NCBI RefSeq assembly: GCF_011039205.1
Contig: NZ_JAAKEL010000013.1
Location: 1-64,000 of the forward strand
Origin: Dysgonomonas sp. ZJ279
GTDB taxonomy: Bacteria; Bacteroidota; Bacteroidia; Bacteroidales; Dysgonomonadaceae
DNA length: 64,000 nucleotides
Direction of reading: 5' to 3'
Below the pieces are notes generated by a model. The model was given only the letters and a program-made list of their open reading frames with translations, was not told where the DNA came from and searched no databases. The stretch's first letter is position 1; the number at the start of each line of letters is the position of its first letter. This document shows, piece after piece, positions 1 through 8,509 of this stretch. Both the position numbers and the translations under genes were made by a program.

Positions 1-80
1 AAAACAGGTACCGATTTAGTACCTATTTCTTGTCTGCCGTTGGCTTTTTGTAGTCTTTAAATTGGAATAGATATTAAAAA

Positions 81-113
81 AATAGCTTCCAATCTATTGA
101 TTTGGAAGCTATT
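81..113 (-). terminator. Intrinsic terminator after tRNA-Gly
   Basis: A perfect 12-bp inverted repeat (81-92 with 102-113, 9-nt loop) is followed, on the minus strand, by a run of T residues (rc of 71-80). It lies about 40 bases past the 3' end of the tRNA, which fits termination of the tRNA-Gly transcript. Bases 1-80 hold no gene that I can see; a second small inverted repeat (6-11 with 19-24) is of unknown role. Confidence 0.75.
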
Positions 114-149
114 ATCTATATATTTCTCTCTGATGTCTCTCAGAGACAG

Positions 150-222
<73 letters not shown>

Positions 223-298
223 AATTGAGAGTGCAAATATAGATGCTATTTTTAATTATTCAAAATTTTCTCTCAAATTTCCTCTAAAAATATTACAA

Positions 299-1330
299 TT
301 ATTTGACTTCCCAAGTATCTTTAGTCATCAAATAATCTCTTAATGTGCGGGTTGTATCTTTTTCCTGCACATCTTTTATTTGTTGTACTACCCCCTGATC
401 ATAAACCGGACTATTAACATCACGCACAACACCTAATGCGATAGGTAATCCCTGCTCTAATGACATCATGCCCAGCTTTTGATGCAAAGTATTATCTATT
501 TCTTTAGCATCATGTACCAACACATCATCCATTGTATAGCTTTCCTGACCAATAGTCACAGCTTTCAGCTTCCAACCGTCAACAACAAGCCCTTTATCTT
601 TATTTGTACCGAACAACATCTTCTCACCATGCTTAAGCAAGATAGTACGCTCGTCTCTCCAAGCCTTGTTCACAATATTGCTATGAATATCGTCATTAAA
701 GATTACACAATTCTGAAGTATCTCAACTACAGAAGTCCCTTTATGATTAGCAGCTTTTACCAGCGTATCAGTAGTATTAGCCAAATCGACATCGATAGCA
801 CGGGCAAAAAATGTTCCGCGCGCACCAAGGCACAATTCTACAGGATGAAAAGGATCTTCAATCGTACCATAAGGCGACGATTTAGAAACAAAACCTCTAT
901 CCGATGTCGGAGAGTATTGCCCTTTCGTCAATCCGTATATTTTATTATTCAGTAGCAATATATTCAAATCTATGTTGCGACGTACGGCATGTATAAAGTG
1001 ATTACCCCCAATCGCCAAACAGTCTCCATCGCCTGTTGCCAACCAAACCGAAAGCTCAGGCTTAGCCGTTTTCACACCCGTTGCCACAGCTGCCCCACGT
1101 CCATGAATAGTATGGAAACCATAAGTATTCATATAATAAGGCAAACGCGAAGAGCAACCAATACCCGAAACAACAGCTGTCATATGGGGTTCGAGTTTCA
1201 ACTCAGCCATCGCCTTATAAAGGCAGTTAAGTAAAGCGTGGTCACCACACCCGGGGCACCAACGTACATACTGATCACTCTTATAATCTTTCGCCTGACG
1301 CGTATCTATTTGCAAATTTGTATCTATCAT
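299..1330 (-). CDS. korB: 2-oxoacid:ferredoxin oxidoreductase, beta subunit (KorB-like)
   Basis: The 343-residue protein is the thiamine-diphosphate-binding beta subunit of a 2-oxoglutarate/2-oxoacid:ferredoxin oxidoreductase. The enzyme interconverts the 2-oxoacid plus CoA with the acyl-CoA, CO2 and reduced ferredoxin in the cytoplasm. The N-terminal motif WCPGCGDHALL carries cysteines that in the family help bind an Fe-S cluster, and the TPP/Mg motif is seen as TGDGDCLAIGGNH followed by LLNNKIYGLTKGQ. It begins 5 bases after the stop of korA on the same strand, so the two form an operon. In Bacteroidales this pair usually serves the branched TCA cycle and glutamate synthesis. The 2-oxoglutarate preference is inferred from family and context. 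Confidence 0.9.
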   Translation of the reverse strand: MIDTNLQIDTRQAKDYKSDQYVRWCPGCGDHALLNCLYKAMAELKLEPHMTAVVSGIGCSSRLPYYMNTYGFHTIHGRGAAVATGVKTAKPELSVWLATGDGDCLAIGGNHFIHAVRRNIDLNILLLNNKIYGLTKGQYSPTSDRGFVSKSSPYGTIEDPFHPVELCLGARGTFFARAIDVDLANTTDTLVKAANHKGTSVVEILQNCVIFNDDIHSNIVNKAWRDERTILLKHGEKMLFGTNKDKGLVVDGWKLKAVTIGQESYTMDDVLVHDAKEIDNTLHQKLGMMSLEQGLPIALGVVRDVNSPVYDQGVVQQIKDVQEKDTTRTLRDYLMTKDTWEVK

Positions 1331-1335
1331 AATGT

Positions 1336-3183
1336 TTACTCCCCCATCTTTTTAGTGAAAGCCCCTATTAAATCTGACACCTCAAATGGTTGTCCTTCTA
1401 TTTTATTATAACGCGAAAGTTGTAATCCGCTTATTTTCTCTTGCAGGTATCCTGCAAATTGTCCACTATTTTGCTCTGCCACAATCACTTTCTTATATTG
1501 CTTCAAAACAGATTCTGCATTCTTAGGCAATGGACTGATAAAATGGAAATGAGCTAGAGCAATCTTCTGACCTGCATCATTCATTTTCTCAATAGCTTCG
1601 CGTAAATGTCCATATGTACCACCCCACCCTACAACAAGCAAATCGGCATCTTTAGAACCAACAATTTCGAGTTCGGGTATATAATCGGCAATCTTATCTA
1701 TTTTAGCCTGACGTACATCCACCATTTTTTGGTGATTAGCCGAGTCTGTAGAAATAGCACCTGTGTTGTAATCTTTCTCGAGTCCGCCTATACGGTGCGT
1801 ACAGCCTTCTGTTCCTGCCGCAGCCCAATAACGAGCATAAGTCTCATCATCACGCAATGCACTGCGCCATTCATTACTTCTAAATAGACTAACATCATGC
1901 GGAGTGATAGACGGAAATCTATCTAAATCGGGGATTCTCCATGCCGACGAGCCGTTTGCAATATATCCGTCTGTTAGTAATATAACAGGAGTAATATGCT
2001 CTAACGCTATTTTGGATGCCCAATAAGCCATATCGAAACAATTTGTCGGACTTGCTGCCGCAACTACCACAAGAGGACTTTCGCCATTACGACCATAAAG
2101 AGCCTGACGCAAATCTGTTTGTTCAGTTTTAGTTGGTAAACCGGTAGAAGGACCTCCTCGCTGAACATCGACTACCACAAGCGGAAGTTCCGCCATAACA
2201 GCCAAGCCAATAGCCTCCCCTTTAAGAGCAAGCCCCGGACCGGATGTTGTAGTTACCGCAAGGCTTCCTGCAAAGCTGGCACCAATAGCAGTACATACAC
2301 CTGCTATTTCATCTTCTAATTGAATCGCTTTTACGCCCAACTGTTTTAACTTAACTAGTTCGTGCAATATATCGGTAGCTGGTGTAATCGGATAAGAACC
2401 CAAGAACAATGGCTTACCCGAAGTCTCGGAAGCCGCAACCAAGCCATAAGCCGTCGCTGAATTCCCATTTACATCTATATAAAATCCTTTTTCTACATCT
2501 ATTGTTTCTACACGATATGAGGAGACAGTCATATCACGGTTTTGTCCGTAATTGAAGCCATCGGTCAAAACCTTTAGATTCGCCTCAACAAGTATCGGTT
2601 TTTTAGAAAATTTAGTCGAAAGCATATGGTTCGCCACATCCAACGACCTATTAAATAACCAACAAACAAGACCTAAAGAAAACATATTTTTGCAACGCGT
2701 ACGCGATTTACTATCCAAATCGAAACCTTCGAGGCTGGCACGCGTTAGCGACGTGATCGGCACAGCAACCACCTCTTGTGTAGTTAATCCGATTTCGACA
2801 AACGGATCTTCTGTCGCAAATAAAGCCTTCTCCAAATCTTTCTTCGAGAATGAGTCTGTATCGATAAGAATCACAGAATCCTGTTTCAAATATTTAGCAT
2901 TAACCTTCAATGCAGCAGGATTCATGGCAACCAAAACATCGGCTTTTTCGCCCGAGTTGTGAATATTAGCACCTAAATGTACCTGAAAACCCGAAACACC
3001 GGAAAGTGTGCCCTGAGGTGCACGGATTTCGGCAGGATAATCCGGAAATGTAGCTATTTGATTACCAAAAATCGCTGATAAATTAGAGAAGATTGTTCCT
3101 GTTAATTGCATTCCATCTCCCGAGTCTCCCGAGAAGCGGATAACGACATCTTTTACGTCTTTTATGTTTACTTTATTCTGCAT
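1336..3183 (-). CDS. korA: 2-oxoacid:ferredoxin oxidoreductase, fused gamma-alpha subunit (KorA-like)
   Basis: About 615 residues in two modules. The N-terminal gamma-type domain starts with VIRFSGDSGDGMQLTG and is followed by the PYR-type alpha domain, seen as GSYPITPATDILHEL, an LEDEIAGV segment and TTTSGPGLALKGEA. This gamma-alpha fusion is the usual KorA layout. The open frame extends 57 codons further upstream, but that part has no domain similarity; the ATG at 3183 gives the family N-terminus (MQNKVNIKDVKDVV) and is preferred. It forms the heterodimer with KorB encoded directly downstream. Gene boundaries are firm; the exact 2-oxoacid is inferred. Confidence 0.9.
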   Translation of the reverse strand: MQNKVNIKDVKDVVIRFSGDSGDGMQLTGTIFSNLSAIFGNQIATFPDYPAEIRAPQGTLSGVSGFQVHLGANIHNSGEKADVLVAMNPAALKVNAKYLKQDSVILIDTDSFSKKDLEKALFATEDPFVEIGLTTQEVVAVPITSLTRASLEGFDLDSKSRTRCKNMFSLGLVCWLFNRSLDVANHMLSTKFSKKPILVEANLKVLTDGFNYGQNRDMTVSSYRVETIDVEKGFYIDVNGNSATAYGLVAASETSGKPLFLGSYPITPATDILHELVKLKQLGVKAIQLEDEIAGVCTAIGASFAGSLAVTTTSGPGLALKGEAIGLAVMAELPLVVVDVQRGGPSTGLPTKTEQTDLRQALYGRNGESPLVVVAAASPTNCFDMAYWASKIALEHITPVILLTDGYIANGSSAWRIPDLDRFPSITPHDVSLFRSNEWRSALRDDETYARYWAAAGTEGCTHRIGGLEKDYNTGAISTDSANHQKMVDVRQAKIDKIADYIPELEIVGSKDADLLVVGWGGTYGHLREAIEKMNDAGQKIALAHFHFISPLPKNAESVLKQYKKVIVAEQNSGQFAGYLQEKISGLQLSRYNKIEGQPFEVSDLIGAFTKKMGE

Positions 3184-3321
3184 TTTTCTATAAGAAATAG
3201 TCTTTATTAGTTTTAGAATAACAAAGTAACAAAATATATACAAGAAAACAAGGTTCTTACATATAGAAAATAAACTTTGCCTTTTAATGTCATTTAGATT
3301 ACAAAAACAAGCTGATACAAC

Positions 3322-3357
3322 AATGTGAGCCAAACATTTGAATATCCGGCTCACATT
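3322..3357. terminator. Hairpin between the VOC gene and korA
   Basis: A perfect 10-bp inverted repeat (3322-3331 with 3348-3357, 16-nt loop) lies 22 bases past the stop of the minus-strand VOC gene. The T-run after it on the minus strand is poor, so termination there is uncertain. Confidence 0.35.
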
Positions 3358-3378
3358 TTAACTATTCGATATTAAAAA

Positions 3379-3789
3379 TTATTCTTTAGGAATAGCTGCT
3401 TCATCCATAAAAACCACTTCCCATAGATGCCCGTCGGGATCTTGAAATCCCCAACTATACATCCAGCCGTAATCCTGCGGTTTATTCGATGGAGCTGCTC
3501 CATTTTTAAGAGCGGTATTAATTAGGTCTTCGACACGTTGCCTACTCTGAACCGAAAAACAAACAATAGCTTCGGTTGATGTTTTAGAATCGCTTATCAC
3601 TTTCTTCCCAATAAAATCTTTAAAGAAAAGCTCCTTTAAAAACATTACGTATGAATCGTTCGTAATAATCATACATGTCGCATTGTCGTCAGTAAAATCC
3701 GGATTGAATTTAAAATCCAACTTTTCCCAAAACTCTGTTGTCCGCTTCAGGTCTTTAACCGGCAGATTCACATATATCCCTGTTGCCAT
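3379..3789 (-). CDS. VOC (glyoxalase/bleomycin-resistance fold) protein
   Basis: A 136-residue single-domain protein with the vicinal-oxygen-chelate pattern: an N-terminal strand plus FWEKLDF helix start, and a C-terminal WGFQDPDGHLWEVVFMD motif typical of the family, which includes glyoxalase I, dioxygenases and antibiotic-binding proteins. The sequence does not tell which substrate, if any, it acts on. It is flanked by korA and a rhodanese gene on the same strand with gaps over 100 bases, so it is probably its own transcription unit. It could equally be a lyase-like or a binding protein. Confidence 0.75.
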   Translation of the reverse strand: MATGIYVNLPVKDLKRTTEFWEKLDFKFNPDFTDDNATCMIITNDSYVMFLKELFFKDFIGKKVISDSKTSTEAIVCFSVQSRQRVEDLINTALKNGAAPSNKPQDYGWMYSWGFQDPDGHLWEVVFMDEAAIPKE

Positions 3790-3898
3790 ATTATCACATC
3801 AATTATATTACTAATAAAAACTATATCCTATTAATAACAAATACCTAACTGAAAATGCTTCCGGATTAACTATGTTTTACAACAATAAACTTTGATAC

Positions 3899-4195
3899 TT
3901 ATTCACCCCAAGCCTCATAGCCTCCATCGATACTATATACCTCCTGAAAGCCTTGCTGAGAAAGATACATGGCAACAGACTGGCTACTATTACCATGGTA
4001 ACACATCACCAGAACAGGCTGGGAAAAATCTGTTTTTTGTATAAAATCAAAAATACTGTCCTGAGACAAATGAATAGCACTTGAAGCATGCCCCTCTTTA
4101 TAACTTTCGGAATCTCTAACATCCACTATAACAACATTATCATCATTCAACATCTCCTTGGCTTTTGCAGCGCTTATCCTTTTAAATACATTCAT
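3899..4195 (-). CDS. glpE: Rhodanese-domain sulfurtransferase (GlpE-like)
   Basis: A 98-residue single rhodanese domain. The active-site loop reads VLVMCYHGNSSQS, with the persulfide-forming Cys in a CYHGNSS loop as in E. coli GlpE, and the C-terminus ends with YSIDGGYEAW, also as in GlpE. Such proteins move sulfane sulfur, for example from thiosulfate to cyanide or thioredoxin, in the cytoplasm. It has no signal peptide. The start ATG at 4195 gives a compact family-like N-terminus. The 95-base gap to the divergent outer-membrane gene at 4291 probably holds both promoters, but I see no clear boxes. Confidence 0.85.
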   Translation of the reverse strand: MNVFKRISAAKAKEMLNDDNVVIVDVRDSESYKEGHASSAIHLSQDSIFDFIQKTDFSQPVLVMCYHGNSSQSVAMYLSQQGFQEVYSIDGGYEAWGE

Positions 4196-4290
4196 TTTAT
4201 TTTCTATTCTTTATTTATATTCCAGGTAACTCAATTATATATGAACAATACCAAGCTGCTTTTGTTATAAAATTACAATAAATTTATACT

Positions 4291-5094
4291 ATGTTAAAAA
4301 AAACACTAATTGTCCTAGGCACATTACTTTTATCAATTTCAGTATTCTCACAAACAGAACTGGCTTATAAAAAAGGAAAATTCTACGCTCTTTGGGGATG
4401 GAACAGAAATGCATACACCAACTCCAATATTCATTTTAAAGGTAACGACTACGATTTCACACTCTATCGTGTGAAAGCATCGGATAAGCAGAATAAGTTC
4501 AGCTATCACAACTATTTACAGCCAAATCGTATTACAATTCCTCAAACTAATTTAAGGCTAGGTTACTTCATTAAAGACAACTTAGCGATAACATTAGGTG
4601 TCGATCACATGAAATATGTAGTAAATCAAAATCAAACAGTAGACATATCGGGTAATGTACGCCCGGGATTTGAATCGCATGTCAACGATGATAATTCGAT
4701 AAAACTCACAGAAGATTTTTTGATGTTTGAGCACACTGACGGCCTTAATTACATCAACTCGGAAATAGAATATTACCGTAACTTCTATAAAAAAGACTTC
4801 TTGAAGGTAAATGGTCTGATCGGCGGCGGTGCCGGATTCCTTCTACCCAAAACTAATGCAACACTTATGGGTGAAGAAAGGCACGATGCATTTCATCTGG
4901 CAGGATTCGGACTTACGGCAAAAGGTGGATTAGATATTCTTCTTTGGGATTTATTCTTCCTCAGAAGCGAAATAAAACAAGGTTATATAAATATGCCTAG
5001 TATAAGAACAACAGCCGATAGCAGCGACAAGGCTAAGCAGACCTTTTGGTTTGTAGAATGGACATATATGTTCGGGTTTAGCTGGAATTTTTAG
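4291..5094 (+). CDS. Predicted outer-membrane beta-barrel protein
   Basis: A 267-residue protein with a clean signal peptide (residues 1-20, ending VFSQ) followed by alternating hydrophobic/aromatic segments typical of a small barrel. Examples are FYALWGWNRNAYTNSN near the N-terminus, LRLGYFIKDNLAITLGVDH in the middle, and a C-terminal segment ending in an aromatic residue (MFGFSWNF), as seen in barrels inserted by the BAM complex. I do not recognise a named family. It is convergent with the FISUMP gene at 5164 and divergent from glpE, so it is probably monocistronic. Function unknown; transport or adhesion are possible. Confidence 0.65.
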   Translation: MLKKTLIVLGTLLLSISVFSQTELAYKKGKFYALWGWNRNAYTNSNIHFKGNDYDFTLYRVKASDKQNKFSYHNYLQPNRITIPQTNLRLGYFIKDNLAITLGVDHMKYVVNQNQTVDISGNVRPGFESHVNDDNSIKLTEDFLMFEHTDGLNYINSEIEYYRNFYKKDFLKVNGLIGGGAGFLLPKTNATLMGEERHDAFHLAGFGLTAKGGLDILLWDLFFLRSEIKQGYINMPSIRTTADSSDKAKQTFWFVEWTYMFGFSWNF

Positions 5095-5163
5095 GTTTTA
5101 TAATATTTATCTTTTAGATATCAATCTAATAGATTCTAAGTCGTATTTCTTTTTTAAGATAAA

Positions 5164-6408
5164 TCAGTTTTTCTTACACCTAACAGACCACAAATACCTG
5201 CGATCGGTATTACCGCGGCCAGTGCCAACGGCATCAGAACTCAAATTCCGATACACGGAAACAGTAGCCACACTATTTTGGCTGCCAGAACTGCTCGTCC
5301 AGAAAAAACTGCGATTACCATAATTCAAAAGCGTATTGCCATCCAGGTAACCGACAAGAAGAGCATTAAAACCACCTTCTGCAGAAGTTTTTGATGTACC
5401 ATTAGTATTGATAGATACGTCAACAGAAGGAGTGCAGCTACTCTTCATCGCTGCACCATGACCAGAGGTCGTGGTAGAACCTCGATAAACATTCATATAT
5501 ATATGGTTAGGCTCCCCTCCCCAATCGACAACCCATGAAGTAGGGGTAAAGTTCAAAGTAGATGAACTACTATAGGTGGCAGCATTATTATAAATGTTTT
5601 GTTCGAGTTGATTCCACTCGCGATCGCTCGGGAGATGCCAACCATCAGGGCAGACTCCCTGAACATATTTATTGGGTGCTGTACCTAGTGGTCCTGTCAT
5701 TTCGACTTCATACGATGCAACTGCAACCGATGTTACCTGCTGGTCGATAGTTATACTGGTATTGCCTTTGGCTGCGGCAAACCAACTATAAAGCAAACCT
5801 TGGTTTGGGCTCCATGTTGAAGGTGCAACACCCCAGTTAGCAGAGTTTCCATTAGGATAAGCGTATGCTACAATCGTGGATTCTGTTCTGCCTGTATGAA
5901 CAGGTATAGCTCCGCCGCCCATGCTAGGAGCATAGCTTTTAGCCATGAGATTTTCTGTCATCCAAATTCCGGCGCTTCCAAACGCGGCTGCTTTAAAACT
6001 ATTACCATCCTGATCTTTATACATTTTGACATTCGCTGACAATAGCTCATCCCCAAGAAGTTGCCACTTCGAACCATCCCAAACATTCATACCTGTCGGT
6101 GTGGGTGCGCAAACATTTGTGTTGTAAACCATCAGCCCGACATGCGCTATTTTCTGTGTAGCATAATCAGATTCGCTACCTGTGAGCATCGGATAAAGAT
6201 TAGTCAAGCTCGTAAGAGATACGCGAGGCATCAGTAACCCTTTAGTAGAGGTTGCCAGATTGCCCGACTCAGCATTCTTATCTTTTAATTCGAGCAATGC
6301 ACCCGATGCAGGAGGTATATTCGAACCGATAGTTACTTGCGCATATAGACCTGAAGTTAAAGCTAATAAACTAATAAAAGTTAGTTTAGTTAAATAAATC
6401 ATCTTCAT
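5164..6408 (-). CDS. Secreted FISUMP-domain protein (copy 1)
   Basis: A 414-residue exported protein: signal peptide 1-23 (ending GLYAQ), then a short N-terminal region with ALLELKDKN and TKGLLMPRVSLTSL that is common in Bacteroidota surface proteins. A Fibrobacter succinogenes major paralogous domain follows, with CPDGWHLPSDREWNQLE, FFWTSSSG and the C-terminal WSVRCKKN. The molecular role of the domain is not known; members are surface-exposed or secreted. Two close paralogs lie in tandem at 28.3-31.0 kb on the other strand. This copy lacks the duplicated promoter and terminator hairpins seen with the tandem pair, so it is a separate, older paralog. Confidence 0.85.
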   Translation of the reverse strand: MKMIYLTKLTFISLLALTSGLYAQVTIGSNIPPASGALLELKDKNAESGNLATSTKGLLMPRVSLTSLTNLYPMLTGSESDYATQKIAHVGLMVYNTNVCAPTPTGMNVWDGSKWQLLGDELLSANVKMYKDQDGNSFKAAAFGSAGIWMTENLMAKSYAPSMGGGAIPVHTGRTESTIVAYAYPNGNSANWGVAPSTWSPNQGLLYSWFAAAKGNTSITIDQQVTSVAVASYEVEMTGPLGTAPNKYVQGVCPDGWHLPSDREWNQLEQNIYNNAATYSSSSTLNFTPTSWVVDWGGEPNHIYMNVYRGSTTTSGHGAAMKSSCTPSVDVSINTNGTSKTSAEGGFNALLVGYLDGNTLLNYGNRSFFWTSSSGSQNSVATVSVYRNLSSDAVGTGRGNTDRRYLWSVRCKKN

Positions 6409-6909
6409 ACTTAATTTATTGGTAATTGTAAGTTAGTGTGAACTCTTAGCTCCTACAATATTAACGAGCAAATGAGTTAGTGAAAAACAAAGGAATGACG
6501 AGCATTCCGAAAATCTAAATTATGTATACTTTGTGCGTAATATCGCACCTTTTCAATAAAATACACATAACAAGTCCGGCTTAAGTAATATAATATTTGT
6601 GGCTGACGTAATTTATAAAATTTAGTTGCAAAAATAACTTTATAATTTCAAATACAAGAGATTTAAGTTGTAATTTTTTAGTTAAAAAAGATCACAACTC
6701 ATTATATCGTACATTTAACACAATATAAGAGCAAAACTATCTGCAAGTAAAACACTTTTAAGCATTAAAATGTTCTCCGAAGGCAATAGTCTTTATGGAT
6801 TTATATACGATTAATCACACTATAAATTACTGACACGAAAGAGCGTGAAGATTTATATTATTTTCGTAACTTTGTTTCTCTATTAGAATTACCATTATAA
6901 TATTACGAG
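6409..6909. other. 500-base AT-rich intergenic region
   Basis: This divergent region separates the FISUMP gene from metA. Apart from a likely metA promoter near its right end I see no open frame, no RNA gene and no strong hairpin. I looked for a SAM riboswitch ahead of metA and did not recognise one. Confidence 0.5.
6867..6874 (+). promoter_or_regulatory. Bacteroidota -7 box (TAACTTTG) before metA
   Basis: TAACTTTG matches the TAnnTTTG -7 consensus used by the Bacteroidota primary sigma factor and lies 35 bases ahead of the metA ATG, leaving a short leader. No convincing TTTG (-33) box stands 19-21 bases upstream. Confidence 0.5.
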
Positions 6910-7875
6910 ATGCCTGTAAAAATCCCCGACAACTTACCTGCAATAGAGCTTCTTAAGAAGGAGAATATATTCGTTATGAGCCAACTAAGGGCCGACGAAC
7001 AAGATATACGCCCTCTGAGGGTTCTCGTTCTTAATCTGATGCCTATAAAAATCACGACTGAGACCGATTTGATACGCTTGCTGTCAAACAATCCGTTACA
7101 GGTAGAAATCGAGTTTCTTAAGTTGCAGACTCATACATCTAAAAATACACCGGAAGAGCATTTACTTGCATTCTACAAAAATTTTGAGGATGTAAAAGAC
7201 GATTATTATGACGGCATGATTATTACAGGTGCACCTGTTGAAATGTTCGAATTCGAAGATGTAAACTATTGGGGAGAAATTACCGAAATATTCGATTGGG
7301 CGCGTAAGCGTGTCACATCCACTTTATATATATGCTGGGCAGCTCAGGCAGCTATGCATCATTTTTACAAGGTAAAAAAAGAATTGCTACCCGAAAAAAT
7401 GTTCGGTGTATTCAAGCATATTGCTCACGACAAAAAATTCCCTCTCTTTCGTGGGTTCGACGACGAATTTTACATTCCTCACAGTCGACATACAACTGTA
7501 ACGAGAGAAGATATTGTGAAGCATAACGAACTAAGAATATTATCAGAATCGGACGATTCGGGTGTTGGCATCGTGTGCTCAAGAGGTGGACGTGAATTTT
7601 ATCTGACAGGGCATTCGGAATATGCTCCGCATACTCTGCATACCGAGTACACGAGAGATAAAGAAAAAGGGATGGATATTAAATTACCTCAGAATTATTA
7701 TAAGAACGACAATCCGGATAATGCTCCTTTAGTGACTTGGGCCGGACATGGCAATTTATTATTCAACAACTGGTTGAACTATTTCGTTTATCAGGAAACA
7801 CCTTACGATAAGACGCTAATTGAGAAGCTAGACGAGATAAAATCTACTAACGATTCATATATGTATCACATATAA
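6910..7875 (+). CDS. metA: Homoserine O-acyltransferase MetA (predicted acetyl-CoA type)
   Basis: A 321-residue MetA-family enzyme that activates L-homoserine by O-acylation in methionine synthesis. The numbering matches the reference enzymes exactly: nucleophile Cys142 (YICWAAQAAMH), His235 and Glu237 (TGHSEYAPH). Position 111 is Glu (ITGAPVEMFEF). In this family Glu111 is associated with acetyl-CoA use and Gly111 (as in E. coli) with succinyl-CoA, so I predict homoserine O-acetyltransferase activity despite the usual succinyltransferase label. It is followed 12 bases later by a hydrolase gene. The ATG at 6910 gives the family N-terminus MPVKIPDNLPA. Confidence 0.93.
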   Translation: MPVKIPDNLPAIELLKKENIFVMSQLRADEQDIRPLRVLVLNLMPIKITTETDLIRLLSNNPLQVEIEFLKLQTHTSKNTPEEHLLAFYKNFEDVKDDYYDGMIITGAPVEMFEFEDVNYWGEITEIFDWARKRVTSTLYICWAAQAAMHHFYKVKKELLPEKMFGVFKHIAHDKKFPLFRGFDDEFYIPHSRHTTVTREDIVKHNELRILSESDDSGVGIVCSRGGREFYLTGHSEYAPHTLHTEYTRDKEKGMDIKLPQNYYKNDNPDNAPLVTWAGHGNLLFNNWLNYFVYQETPYDKTLIEKLDEIKSTNDSYMYHI

Positions 7876-7887
7876 ATTAAATAACAG

Positions 7888-8508
7888 ATGAAAAGATTAT
7901 CTTGTCTGATATTAGGTGTTATTCTTTCTTTAACATCGATACATGCACAATCTGTAAGAGAGAATATGAACAAAGCGCTTATCATAATAGATATACAAAA
8001 CGACTACTTCGAAGGGGGAGCTAATCCGCTTGTGGGTTCTTATGAAGCCAGCCTGAATGCGAATCTACTACTTAACGATTTCAGAGCAAAAGACTTACCG
8101 GTTATACATATACAACATCTTGCAAACAGGGAGGGTGCAACTTTCTTTGCACCGAATACAAAGGGAGCCGAAATACATGCAAATGTAACTCCTGTTGATG
8201 GCGAAAAAGTGATTGTAAAACATTTTCCCAATAGCTTTAGAGAAACAGAATTGCACGCTTATCTGCAATCTCTCAAGATCGACAAATTGGTTATCTGCGG
8301 AATGATGACCTCTATGTGTGTCGATTCTACTACACGTGCTGCCAAAGACTTAGGATACAACTGCACTGTTGTAGGCGATGCGTGTGCTGCTCCTAACTTA
8401 CAAATCAATGGAGAAACTGTGGCAGCAAAAGATGTGCAAAATGCTTTTCTTGCAGCCTTAAACTATTTCTACTCCACAGTTTTAACTACAGAACAATACC
8501 TCAAATAA
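7888..8508 (+). CDS. Exported isochorismatase/nicotinamidase-family cysteine hydrolase
   Basis: A 206-residue protein whose first 21 residues look like a signal peptide (MKRLSCLILGVILSLTSIHAQ), followed by a complete isochorismatase-like domain. The Asp-Lys-Cys triad is visible: Asp35 in LIIIDIQNDYF, Lys111 in VIVKHFPNSF and Cys144 in MMTSMCVDSTTRAA. Members hydrolyse amides or isochorismate-type substrates; the substrate here is unknown. An internal ATG at residue 27 (MNKALIIIDIQ) would yield a cytoplasmic protein of normal family length, so the localisation depends on the start. It lies between metA and the U32 gene (1-base gap), suggesting co-transcription with both. Confidence 0.8.
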   Translation: MKRLSCLILGVILSLTSIHAQSVRENMNKALIIIDIQNDYFEGGANPLVGSYEASLNANLLLNDFRAKDLPVIHIQHLANREGATFFAPNTKGAEIHANVTPVDGEKVIVKHFPNSFRETELHAYLQSLKIDKLVICGMMTSMCVDSTTRAAKDLGYNCTVVGDACAAPNLQINGETVAAKDVQNAFLAALNYFYSTVLTTEQYLK

Positions 8509-8509
8509 A

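Noticed and set aside
479-955. Plus-strand frame of 158 codons
   Set aside because: It lies wholly antisense to korB, whose motifs are clear; composition is that of a shadow frame.
3184-3354. N-terminal extension of korA by 57 codons
   Set aside because: The extension is Cys/Phe-rich with no domain match, while the internal ATG at 3183 gives the usual KorA N-terminus.
6409-6909. Possible SAM or methionine riboswitch upstream of metA
   Set aside because: I found no conserved riboswitch core or terminator hairpin, and the -7 box at 6867 leaves a leader of only about 30 bases.
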